Source of the DNA: a virus
Strand: one strand, 5' to 3'
DNA: 23,201 nucleotides
IMG/VR virus record: IMGVR_UViG_3300028156_000004
Span: 1-23,201 of that record
The notes beneath the pieces are model-generated. The model was not told the DNA's origin, did not search any database, and saw nothing but the letters and a program-made list of their open reading frames with translations. This document shows, one piece after another, positions 12,130 to 19,482 of this stretch. Position numbers and translations under genes: made by a program. Numbering within the stretch: the stretch's first letter is position 1; the number at the start of each line of letters is the position of its first letter.

Positions 12130-13634
12130 TGGCGCAGAAATCAACTCCACATAATGATCTCGATACCGCCCGTGAGGCAACCGGAGGCATCCTGCTGCCC
12201 TATCAGGCGAGCTGGGTTGCCGATGATTCCGCGGTGAAGGTCATGGAAAAATCCCGACGGGTCGGGATCTCCTGGGCCGAGGCATCCGATGACGCGCTCT
12301 ATGCCGCGTCGGAAAGCGGCGACGATGTCTGGTACATCGGCTACAACAAAGACATGGCCCTGGAATTTATAGGCGATTGCGCCAACTGGGCGCGGGCCTA
12401 CAACCTGGCATGCTCAGAGATGGAAGAGACCGAAGAAATCGTGGAAGAGCAGAAGATCCTCGCCTTCCGGGTCACATTCAGATCCGGCCACCGGGTCACG
12501 GCATTGTCCAGCCGTCCCACCAACCTGAGAGGAAAGGGCGGTCGTGTCATAATCGACGAGGCGGCATTCCATGACGATCTGCCCGGGCTGATAAAAGCGG
12601 CGATGGCCCTGCTCATATGGGGCGGTCAGGTCAGGATCATCTCCACGCATTTCGGAGACAGTAACGAGTTTAATTCACTCATTCAGGATATCCGCGCCGG
12701 GAAAAAACCCTACAGCCTCCATCGCGTCGATTTCGACGAAGCCCTTGACGCCGGCCTGTATAGACGAATCTGCGAGGTCTTGAAACGGGACTGGTCGCCG
12801 CCAAAAGAGTTCGCCTGGCGACAGGAAGTCATTGATTTTTACGGCGACGACGCGGACGAGGAGCTCTTCTGTATTCCGTCCCAGGGGAGCGGCGTCTATC
12901 TGACCCGCGCCCTCATCGAGACATGCCTCTCCGACGAGATCCCCGTGATCCGCTACGAACAATCCACGGCATTCGCGGAAATCGCCGATCACCTGAGACA
13001 CGCCGAAGTCAAGGATTGGTGCGAGGAAACATTAAAACCGCTCCTTGCCGGATTAGATACAAAGCGCAGGCACTATTTTGGTGAGGATTTCGGTCGCACC
13101 GGTGACCTCACGGTTATCACGCCCCTGGCGGAACAGCAGAACGCGACTTTCAGGGCCCCATTCATCCTGGAACTCAGGAATATTCCCTTCCAGCAGCAGG
13201 AACAGATCCTCTTTTACATCGTCGACCGGTTGCCGCGATTTTCATACGGCGCCCTTGATGCCAGGGGAAACGGGCAGTACCTGGCCGAACGCGCCATGCA
13301 GAAATACGGTGCGTCACGAATCGCCCAGGTCATGCTCTCCGAGCAATGGTATCGGGAAAACATGCCCCCGTACAAAGCGGCGTTCGAAGACCGGAGCATC
13401 CTGCTTTCGAAAGATGCCGATATAATCGAAGATCACAGGGCGTTCAAGGTGATCAAGGGAATTGCAAAGCTCCCCGATACAAAAACAAAAGGCAAGGACA
13501 AAAAACAGCGCCACGGAGATTCCGGAATTGCCGGCGCCCTGGCCTGGTTCGCCACGAGGCAGAAAGGCGGCGGGCCGATCGAATACGAAACCGTCAGCGA
13601 GCGCCGGGCATCCGCCGGCAGAGGAGCCTACTGA
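12129..13634 (+). CDS. Mu gp28-like terminase large subunit
   Basis: A 501-residue packaging motor. The ATPase domain has a Walker A-like KSRRVGIS at residues 41-48, Walker B VIIDEAAF at 140-147 and a coupling segment ISTHFGD at 171-177. The C-terminal RNase H-like nuclease shows three acidic sites in order: D320 (GEDFGRTGDLT), D377 (ALDARGNG) and D464 (RHGDSGIAGALAW). It would cut phage-host junction DNA and pump it headful into proheads. Length and motif spacing are normal. The tail of the protein overlaps no neighbour; the portal ATG follows directly after its stop. Confidence 0.93.
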   Translation: MAQKSTPHNDLDTAREATGGILLPYQASWVADDSAVKVMEKSRRVGISWAEASDDALYAASESGDDVWYIGYNKDMALEFIGDCANWARAYNLACSEMEETEEIVEEQKILAFRVTFRSGHRVTALSSRPTNLRGKGGRVIIDEAAFHDDLPGLIKAAMALLIWGGQVRIISTHFGDSNEFNSLIQDIRAGKKPYSLHRVDFDEALDAGLYRRICEVLKRDWSPPKEFAWRQEVIDFYGDDADEELFCIPSQGSGVYLTRALIETCLSDEIPVIRYEQSTAFAEIADHLRHAEVKDWCEETLKPLLAGLDTKRRHYFGEDFGRTGDLTVITPLAEQQNATFRAPFILELRNIPFQQQEQILFYIVDRLPRFSYGALDARGNGQYLAERAMQKYGASRIAQVMLSEQWYRENMPPYKAAFEDRSILLSKDADIIEDHRAFKVIKGIAKLPDTKTKGKDKKQRHGDSGIAGALAWFATRQKGGGPIEYETVSERRASAGRGAY

Positions 13635-13635
13635 A

Positions 13636-15216
13636 ATGATACTGGACCAGTTCGGACGAGAGATTCAGAGGATGGAAAAACAGCCGGAACAGCGTGAAAT
13701 CGCCGTCGCGGCGGTACGTGACCGCTGGAGCACCTACCCCAGCTCAGGGCTTACACCGGCCAAGCTGGCCACGATTTTCAAGGAGGCCGACGGGGGAAGT
13801 GTTTACCGGCAGGCCGAGTTGTTCGAGGAGATGGAGGAAAAGGACACACATCTTTTCGCCGAATTCCAGACCCGTAAAAATGCCGTCCTCGGCCTTGATT
13901 ACGATATCGAACCGTACGACAGCAGTAGCGAAGCTAAAAAAATAGCCGATTTTTGCGCCGACGTCCTGTTCTCCATGTCCACATTTGAAGAAACGCAGCT
14001 TGACCTCCTCGACGCCATCCCGAAGGGATACGCCATGCAGGAAATCGTCTGGGACGTGACGGAGGGCAAGGCGATCATCGCCGGGTTCATGTGGATCCAC
14101 GCGAAAAAGGCAGTCTTTACGGACTTCGGCAAGAGCATGTGGGAGCCGATGATCTCCATCCCGAAGATCATCACCGAGGCCCAACCGATCAACGGCGAAG
14201 ACATGCCGCCCTTCAAACTGGTTTATCACCGCTACAAGGCCCGGTCGGGATACGACACCCGCGCGGGGATCCTGCGCACCTGCTCCTGGATGTACCTGTT
14301 CAAGAACTACGGAATCAAAGACTGGGTAGGCTTCGCCGAGGTGTTCGGCATGCCGCTGCGCCTGGGGAAGTATGACGCCGGTGCGAGCACGGCCGACAAG
14401 GATGCCCTGAAATTAGCCATCCAGTCGCTGGGCTCCGACGCCGCCGGGATCATATCGAAAAACACGGAGATTCAGTTCATCGAGGCGACAAAAAACGCAT
14501 CAAAGGACAACATCTTCGAGAACCTGGCTAACTTCTGCAACAAAGAAATGTCCAAAGCGATTTTAGGTCAGACAGCCACCTCGGAAGGCACGCCCGGCAA
14601 ACTCGGCGCGGATGACGCGCAATCCGCGGTACGCCAGGATCTCATCGAGGCCGACGCGAGCGCGCTGGCGAACACGGTCCGTTTTCAGATCCTTCGCCCC
14701 CTGGTCGGCTATAACTTCGGATGGGACAAGCTGCTTCCCTGGTTCCGGATCAAATACGAAAGCCCGGAGGATCTCAAATATCTTTCCGATGTGTACGAAA
14801 AACTGCACAAAATCAATTATCCTCTCTCGGCGAAGCATGTATCCGAGCGATTCGGCGTTCCCCTGCCCGACCAGAAAGACAAAGACGACTTTGTCCTCCC
14901 GGCGGCAAGTGGGCCGATGTCTGGGGCCAGATTTAAAGCTGTCCCCTATGCCCTTAAAAATCGCCGCTTTACGCCCGAGCAGGAAGCTCTGGAGGGACTG
15001 ATGGCACGGACAGGCGAAGAGATACCTGGGGCCATGTCAGGCCTCTTGGAGCCGATCCGTAAGCTGATCATGACCGCCGGGTCCCTGACCGAGATCCGCG
15101 ACGGGATATACGCGCTCTATTCCGACATGGATCCGCGCGAGATAGAAGATCTCGTATCGCGGGCAACATACACGGCCGACCTGTACGGCCGGCAGACGAT
15201 AGAGGATAAAAAATGA
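13636..15216 (+). CDS. Mu gp29-like portal protein (DUF935)
   Basis: A 526-residue protein of the DUF935 family, the dodecameric portal through which DNA enters and leaves the head. The ATG at 13636 behind GAGGAG is chosen; a longer in-frame ATG lies inside the terminase gene and has no ribosome site. Segments such as LLDAIPKGYAMQEIVWD and CSWMYLFKNYGIKDWVGFAEVFGMPLRLGKY are typical of the family. Near residues 430-437 a type-B REP-like palindrome (14923-14946) is embedded in frame, in the C-terminal part where portals vary. The stop overlaps a short ATG ORF, and the F gene starts 20 bases later. Confidence 0.92.
   Translation: MILDQFGREIQRMEKQPEQREIAVAAVRDRWSTYPSSGLTPAKLATIFKEADGGSVYRQAELFEEMEEKDTHLFAEFQTRKNAVLGLDYDIEPYDSSSEAKKIADFCADVLFSMSTFEETQLDLLDAIPKGYAMQEIVWDVTEGKAIIAGFMWIHAKKAVFTDFGKSMWEPMISIPKIITEAQPINGEDMPPFKLVYHRYKARSGYDTRAGILRTCSWMYLFKNYGIKDWVGFAEVFGMPLRLGKYDAGASTADKDALKLAIQSLGSDAAGIISKNTEIQFIEATKNASKDNIFENLANFCNKEMSKAILGQTATSEGTPGKLGADDAQSAVRQDLIEADASALANTVRFQILRPLVGYNFGWDKLLPWFRIKYESPEDLKYLSDVYEKLHKINYPLSAKHVSERFGVPLPDQKDKDDFVLPAASGPMSGARFKAVPYALKNRRFTPEQEALEGLMARTGEEIPGAMSGLLEPIRKLIMTAGSLTEIRDGIYALYSDMDPREIEDLVSRATYTADLYGRQTIEDKK
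14923..14946. repeat. Degenerate type-B REP-like palindrome inside the portal gene
   Basis: GGGGCCAGATTT followed by AAAGCTGTCCCC matches the perfect palindrome at 18266-18289 at 22 of 24 positions. It is read in frame within the portal C-terminal region. The two substitutions suggest an older insertion that has drifted under coding constraint. Confidence 0.7.
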
Positions 15217-15235
15217 GATTACACGAAAGAAAACC

Positions 15236-15994
15236 ATGCGCTTAGACGGTCCGTACATAGTTCTGGAACCCGTGCCGTTCGACGAGGCGATCGAATATTT
15301 CGGCGCGCGGATCCCGATGACGCCGGAGCGGTTCGCCGCGCTTTCCGAAGGGGCAAAGGCAACGGCGTTCATGATCGGAGGCGTCACCCGCATGGATCTG
15401 GTCGAAGGGATCCACGGCGCTGTCCTGAAAGCTATTGAGGCGGGCGAGACCCTGGCCGATTTTCAAGGGCGAGTTGACGACCTGTTCACCTCCCAGGGGT
15501 TCGCGGCGGCGGAAGAGGGGCTCGGTGCCTGGCGGCTGGAGACGACCTTCCGGACGAATATCCAGACGGCGTACAACGTCGGCCGCTACGAGCAGATGGT
15601 CGACATGACCGAGGCTTTTCCATACTGGGAATATGACGCAGTGAACGACGGAAACACACGGCCCGAACACGCCGCCCTCGATGGGAAGGTGTTCCCGGCT
15701 GATCATCCGTTCTGGGATACCTGGTATCCTATAAATGGTTACAACTGACGATGCGGAGTGAATATGGTCCACAGGTCTGTGGCCGAGGAGGAGGGGTTGA
15801 AAATCGAAACGGACGACCCGACTGGGAAACTGATCGAGCCGATCGACGCCGCGGGAAATAAGCTCCCGGCCCGGCCCCTGATGCCCGATCCCGGATTCGC
15901 GACGAACCCGGCGAAGCAGCCTTGGAAACCGGATCTCGGAAAGTATCCGGACGAATTGTCAAGACAATACGAAAAGGAGGAAAAAGACAGATGA
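15236..15994 (+). CDS. F: MuF-like head morphogenesis protein, predicted selenoprotein (UGA at 171)
   Basis: Two open stretches in one frame form a single MuF-type minor head protein of 252 residues. Residues 1-170 contain LIRTN-like FRTNIQTAYNVGRYEQM, RPEHAALDGKVF and PFWDTWYPINGYN. The next codon is UGA (15746-15748). The frame then runs on as RCGVNMV...DPGFATNPAKQPW, ending 15994. MuF proteins normally continue NGxNCRC, so UGA replaces the first Cys and U171-R-C173 results. Downstream lies an fdhF-like SECIS hairpin. UGA is an ordinary stop elsewhere in this window, which excludes a recoded genetic code. The start ATG 15236 has only a weak ribosome site. Alternatives are a nonsense mutation or partial readthrough giving a 170-residue form. 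Confidence 0.85.
15746..15784 (+). promoter_or_regulatory. Candidate selenocysteine codon with SECIS hairpin
   Basis: UGA is at 15746-15748. After 17 nt, GG at 15766-15767 can pair with CC at 15783-15784, leaving U15768 bulged. CCACA (15769-15773) then pairs with UGUGG (15778-15782) around the loop GGUC (15774-15777). The E. coli fdhF SECIS, bound by SelB, has the same order: GG/CC, bulged U, short stem, A-GGUC-U tip. The tip begins 26 nt after the UGA; as I recall, bacterial SECIS loops lie about 16-37 nt away. The upper stem here has 5 pairs against 4 in fdhF. Confidence 0.82.
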
Positions 15995-17058
15995 AGCTCT
16001 GTGTGCTCGTGAAGGAAATCGACGGCGTGCCGTCCGAGTTCCAACTACTGCCATACGGCGAGATCTCAATCCACACCCGGAAACGCCCCGCGGTGCTGGA
16101 TGAAGCTGCGATGAAGACTGTTATTGCGAAATTTGATGCGCGCGGAAACGACATGGTCATCGACTACGAGCACCAGACGGAGATGGGCACACAGGCGCCG
16201 GCGGCGGGGTGGATCAAGCAACTGGTCAACCGGGGCCGGGATGGGCTGTGGGCGATCGTGGAGTGGACCGACAAGGCGAAGGAATATCTCAAGAACCGGG
16301 AATACCGGTATTTCTCGCCGGTAATGTGGATTCACGAGGTGAGCGACAGGGTGGCGCTGCTTGAGCATGTCGCGCTGACGAACGACCCGGCGATCAATAA
16401 TCTAAAACCGATCATGGCAAAAATGAAGCTGGCGAAGGCCGGTACGCGCCATGACCACAACGAGGAGGAAGTGAATATGGACAAAATCAGAGAGATGTTG
16501 GAGCTGCCGGCGGAAACGCCCGCCGACAAAATCGAGGGGAGGGTCGCGCTGGTGATATCGAAATGCGCTGACCTGGAAACGAAGCTCGCGGACGCCGTAA
16601 CACAGGCAGCGGACGCGGCAAGGGTCGTCGCCTGCAAGGAAGTGATGACGGCGCTCGGGACGAACGAGGGCGCCACTGCCGACGATCTCGTCAAAATCAT
16701 CACCGGCATGAAAGCCCTGGAAACCCCGGCGCAGAAGCTCGCGCTGAAGGTTCAGGAGCTGGAAACAAGAATCGCCTCCAGGGAATCGGACGATATCGTC
16801 CAGGAGGCCCTCAAGTCCGGCCGCACGTCTCCCGCTGAACTCGAAGAATGGGGAAACGACCTGGCAAAAACGTCGCCGGATCAGTTCAGGAAGATCGTAC
16901 TTTCCCGGACGGCCGGAAGCGTGATCCCGCTGGATAAGCTCCGCGTGGCGAAAGGTAAGCCCGAAGGGCTCGCCGATGAGGCACAGAAGGGGATTAATAA
17001 GCAGTTGGGGATCTCCGACGAAACGTACACAAAGTTTGGTCCGAAAAAGGCCGACTAA
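15991..17058 (+). CDS. I: Mu protease I-like maturation protease with C-terminal scaffold
   Basis: A 355-residue head maturation protease fused to a scaffold. The N-terminal 140 residues resemble Mu I: GNDMVIDYEHQT (H61) and YRYFSPVMW (S109) are candidate catalytic positions, followed by VALLEHVALTNDPAINNLKP. The C-terminal 190 residues are helical and charged (ETKLADAVTQAADAARV), as expected for a scaffold that is cleaved away. The ATG at 15991 overlaps the F stop (ATGA); AAAAGGAGG lies 10 bases before it. A second start with its own ribosome site is at 16477. Protease residues are inferred from position and family habit, not proven. Confidence 0.85.
   Translation: MKLCVLVKEIDGVPSEFQLLPYGEISIHTRKRPAVLDEAAMKTVIAKFDARGNDMVIDYEHQTEMGTQAPAAGWIKQLVNRGRDGLWAIVEWTDKAKEYLKNREYRYFSPVMWIHEVSDRVALLEHVALTNDPAINNLKPIMAKMKLAKAGTRHDHNEEEVNMDKIREMLELPAETPADKIEGRVALVISKCADLETKLADAVTQAADAARVVACKEVMTALGTNEGATADDLVKIITGMKALETPAQKLALKVQELETRIASRESDDIVQEALKSGRTSPAELEEWGNDLAKTSPDQFRKIVLSRTAGSVIPLDKLRVAKGKPEGLADEAQKGINKQLGISDETYTKFGPKKAD
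16477..17058 (+). CDS. Internally initiated scaffold protein (nested in I)
   Basis: ATG 16477 is in the same frame as I, preceded by GAGGAGG at 16462-16468 with an 8-nt spacer, giving a 193-residue product that begins MDKIREMLELPAE. In Mu and lambda-type phages the scaffold is made from an internal start of the protease gene (Mu Z, lambda Nu3), so that many scaffold copies accompany few proteases. The product is largely helical and acidic-basic in alternation, with the VQEALKSGRTSPAELEEWG region near the capsid-binding end. The strong internal ribosome site supports its expression; no direct proof is available. Confidence 0.7.
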   Translation: MDKIREMLELPAETPADKIEGRVALVISKCADLETKLADAVTQAADAARVVACKEVMTALGTNEGATADDLVKIITGMKALETPAQKLALKVQELETRIASRESDDIVQEALKSGRTSPAELEEWGNDLAKTSPDQFRKIVLSRTAGSVIPLDKLRVAKGKPEGLADEAQKGINKQLGISDETYTKFGPKKAD

Positions 17059-17064
17059 TGACTC

Positions 17065-17087
17065 GGGGACAGATTTAAATCTGCCCA
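17065..17087. repeat. Degenerate type-B REP-like palindrome between I and the decoration gene
   Basis: GGGGACAGATTTAAATCTG is intact, but the right end reads CCCAC where GTCCCC would be expected, as if a base was lost. It lies seven bases after the stop of I and upstream of the ribosome site GAGGAGG of the next gene. Confidence 0.8.
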
Positions 17088-17110
17088 CACAACCAAAGAG
17101 GAGGAACAAT

Positions 17111-18259
17111 ATGAAAAAACTACTGAGAATACGGAGCATTTGGACGCTGGGTCTTGCGATCTTGATGCTCGTCGCATTCTGCGGTCCGGCCTGGGGAACG
17201 GCGCTGTCCGCGGATAAAAAGACGGAATATACCGATGGGAAGATGATGGTCCTGTCGGTTGCCGCCGCCGATACCATATACGCGGGGGCGCTGACCAGCG
17301 TCAATGCCGCCGGGTATGCCATCGCCGGGGCCGACACGGCGAGCACAATATTTGTGGGGATCTCCCGCGAATATGTGGACAATTCTCTCGGAGCCGACGG
17401 AGCAAAAACCGTCCTGGTGCAGCGTGCCGGGGTCTTTAAAATGCTCCTCGGGACCGCGATTACGATAGCGAATGTCGGGGATAATGTATTCATCGCCGAC
17501 GACGCGACCGTCGATCTCACGGCGAACGTGACGAATAACATCTACGTCGGGATCATAGCCAACTATATCGATACGACCCATGCCTGGGTCGACATTACCC
17601 CGGCAATCCAGCAGGCCGATGTGGCGACGCATATCGCCGACGCATCTGCGGCCCACGCCGCGAGTGCGATATCGATAGCCGATGCCGGTACGTTCACGAC
17701 ACAGACCGAAACGGAAGCGGCCCTTCAGGAGATATACCAGAGCCTGATCAGCATCCAGGGGTTCGTTCCGCTCAAGCTGACCGACCTGCGAGAGGTCGGC
17801 ACTATGGCGGTCGGCGCGATTGCCGCGGCCGGCGGTGTCCTCTGCTCTGACACAACCCCGATCCTCGCGCCCGCTGACGGCGCGACGGACGGCGGCCAGT
17901 TGGTATCTTGGGCGGCCAGCAATAACGACCCTGTTATATTTCAGGTCGCGCTCCCTCCGGATATCGACGTCACTGCCGACCTGATCCTCCACTTCAGGAT
18001 TAAGAGCGCCGGAACGACCAACGCGGTAGGGTTCACCGTCGACGCCTGGTTCAACGAGGGCGATACAAAGGTGACAGACACATCCGAAACGAACCAGACA
18101 GCGACCTGGGCGGAGAAAATTGCCACGATCGCCGCCGCGGACGTGCCTGCAGGCGCCCAGATCCTCACCGTGAGCCTGACCCCGGCAGCCCACACCACCG
18201 ACATCATGTATCTGTCGGGCCTGTGGATCGAATACAAGACGGCGCTCAAGACGTCATAA
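17111..18259 (+). CDS. Putative capsid decoration/head-fibre protein with signal-peptide-like N-terminus
   Basis: A 382-residue protein. ATG 17111 follows GAGGAGGAAC. Residues 1-30 look like a Sec signal: basic start MKKLLRIRS, hydrophobic core WTLGLAILMLVAFC and small residues near AWG for cleavage. Residues 31-150 resemble a DUF2190-like head decoration module (TDGKMMVLSVAAADTIYAGA). The last half is Ala- and Thr-rich with regular beta strands (DLILHFRIKSAGTTNAV) and could be an exposed fibre domain. It sits between protease I and capsid T, the usual place of a decoration protein. A secretion signal on a virion protein is odd; it may be an N-terminal clamp instead. GC content is like its neighbours. 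Confidence 0.6.
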   Translation: MKKLLRIRSIWTLGLAILMLVAFCGPAWGTALSADKKTEYTDGKMMVLSVAAADTIYAGALTSVNAAGYAIAGADTASTIFVGISREYVDNSLGADGAKTVLVQRAGVFKMLLGTAITIANVGDNVFIADDATVDLTANVTNNIYVGIIANYIDTTHAWVDITPAIQQADVATHIADASAAHAASAISIADAGTFTTQTETEAALQEIYQSLISIQGFVPLKLTDLREVGTMAVGAIAAAGGVLCSDTTPILAPADGATDGGQLVSWAASNNDPVIFQVALPPDIDVTADLILHFRIKSAGTTNAVGFTVDAWFNEGDTKVTDTSETNQTATWAEKIATIAAADVPAGAQILTVSLTPAAHTTDIMYLSGLWIEYKTALKTS

Positions 18260-18265
18260 CAATTC

Positions 18266-18289
18266 GGGGACAGATTTAAATCTGTCCCC
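18266..18289. repeat. REP-like palindrome, type B, perfect 24-bp copy
   Basis: GGGGACAGATTT is followed immediately by its exact reverse complement. It lies between the decoration gene stop and the AAGGAGG of capsid T. The same 24 bases recur at 22349-22372, and diverged copies are at 14923, 17065 and 20962. Confidence 0.92.
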
Positions 18290-18308
18290 AACTAAGGAGG
18301 AAAAACCA

Positions 18309-19190
18309 ATGATAATAAATCAGGCAAATCTGGAGGGTATTTACAAATCCTTTTCCACCATATTCAACAAACAGTTTGAGCTGACGCCGTCAGACTATGC
18401 GCTGATCACGATGATCACCCAATCCGGCGGCCGGTCAGTCGACTACAAATGGCTCGGCGATCTGTCCGGCATGCGGGAATGGTTGGGTGACAGGGTCATC
18501 ACGGATCTGTCCGCCTTTCATTATGAGATAACAAATAAGTCGTTTGAACTGACGATCGGCGTGGACAGGGATGACATCGAGGACGACCTCATCGGCGTCT
18601 ATCTCCCCCGGCTCGAGATGCTGGCACACGGGGCAAAGACACACCCCGACGAGCTGATCTTCGCGCTCCTGAAACTGGCCTTCGAGACGGAGTGCTTTGA
18701 CGGGCAATATTTCTGTGACTCGGACCACGTGGTCAACGGCGCGTCCGTCTCAAACACCGGCGGCGGATCGGGGAATCCCTGGTTTTTGATGGACCTATCG
18801 AGGCCCATCAAACCCATGATTCTCCAGCGCAGGAAAAATCCGGAGTTCGTGGCGATGGATAACCCGGCGGACGAGAGCGTGTTTATGCGCAAGGAGTTCC
18901 GTTACGGCGTGGACGACCGCAAGAACGTCGGGTACGGTCTCTGGCAGCTCTGTTTTGGCTCAAAGGACACGCTGGACGCGACGACATACGCGGCGGCGCG
19001 GGCGGCGATGATGGCGTTTACAAAGGACGATGGAGTCACGCCCCTCGGAGTCAGAGGAACACACCTGCTTGTTGGGGGTACAAACGAAGCAGCGGGGAGA
19101 GCGCTCGTAGAGGGCGCGAACCTCACGGGCGGAGCCAGTAACCCCTGGTTTAACACGGCTAAGCTGGTGGTAACCCCCTGGCTGACATAA
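18309..19190 (+). CDS. T: Major capsid protein (Mu gpT-like)
   Basis: A 293-residue major head subunit of the Mu gpT family, HK97-fold. Recognised parts are FSTIFNKQFELTPSDYALI (residues about 15-33), the SGGRSVDYKWLGDLSGMREWLGDR segment and FELTIGVDRDDIEDDLIG. The middle has DGQYFCDSDHVVNGASV and the C-terminus LLVGGTNEAAGRALVEG. Length is typical. AAGGAGGAAAAACC gives a strong ribosome site for a protein needed in hundreds of copies. A large hairpin with 14-bp arms stands just after its stop. Confidence 0.93.
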   Translation: MIINQANLEGIYKSFSTIFNKQFELTPSDYALITMITQSGGRSVDYKWLGDLSGMREWLGDRVITDLSAFHYEITNKSFELTIGVDRDDIEDDLIGVYLPRLEMLAHGAKTHPDELIFALLKLAFETECFDGQYFCDSDHVVNGASVSNTGGGSGNPWFLMDLSRPIKPMILQRRKNPEFVAMDNPADESVFMRKEFRYGVDDRKNVGYGLWQLCFGSKDTLDATTYAAARAAMMAFTKDDGVTPLGVRGTHLLVGGTNEAAGRALVEGANLTGGASNPWFNTAKLVVTPWLT

Positions 19191-19198
19191 CAACCTGA

Positions 19199-19239
19199 CG
19201 GGGACATTCCCATTTTCACCGAAACTGGGAATGTCCCCG
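19199..19239. repeat. Large hairpin REP-like element (type D) after capsid T
   Basis: CGGGGACATTCCCA (19199-19212) and TGGGAATGTCCCCG (19226-19239) form a perfect 14-bp inverted repeat with a 13-base loop. It begins with the GGGGAC seen in the other elements. No T run follows, so a simple terminator is unlikely. It could stabilise the 3' end of capsid mRNA. Confidence 0.8.
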
Positions 19240-19278
19240 GCTAATAGGACCACGCGGGGTCGCGAAAGGAGAACAACT

Positions 19279-19479
19279 ATGCCAATAAAAATCACATGCA
19301 AAGACAAGGACGGGTTTCGCCGGTGCGGAGTGTTGTTTCCGAAGGGAGTCACCGAATACCCCGACGGAAAATTCAGAGATAAAGAGATCGACCTCCTGAA
19401 GGGTGAAAAACACCTGGCCGTGGAAATCACGACCGCGAAAGAGGAGAGTCCCTCCGACGACAAAAAGAAGAAGGGCTAA
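19279..19479 (+). CDS. Mu gp35-like small protein
   Basis: A 66-residue protein starting at ATG 19279 after AAAGGAG; an upstream in-frame ATG at 19231 lacks a ribosome site and lies in the hairpin. Residues 1-45 fit the gp35/HI1506-type pattern: MPIKITCKDKDGFRRCGV, then FPKGVTEYPDGKF with DKEIDLLKGE. The C-terminal tail is charged (KEESPSDDKKKKG). In Mu it lies between T and gp36; its role in head completion is not known. Four bases separate it from the gp36 gene, in keeping with co-translation. Confidence 0.75.
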   Translation: MPIKITCKDKDGFRRCGVLFPKGVTEYPDGKFRDKEIDLLKGEKHLAVEITTAKEESPSDDKKKKG

Positions 19480-19482
19480 CCG

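Noticed and set aside
13462-13635. Longer N-terminus for the portal gene
   Set aside because: The extension lies inside the terminase nuclease region in another frame and has no ribosome site; ATG 13636 behind GAGGAG fits the family start.
15213-15245. Ten-codon ORF between portal and F
   Set aside because: It only overlaps the portal stop and ends at TAG; at most it couples translation into F.
15746-15748. UGA explained by genetic code 4 or 25 (UGA as Trp or Gly)
   Set aside because: Many clear genes here end at UGA (for example 717, 2428, 5980, 6689), and the site is a Cys position, not Trp or Gly.
15922-15990. Upstream start for protease I
   Set aside because: It is in a different frame from the coding end of F; ATG 15991 overlaps the F stop and has a ribosome site.
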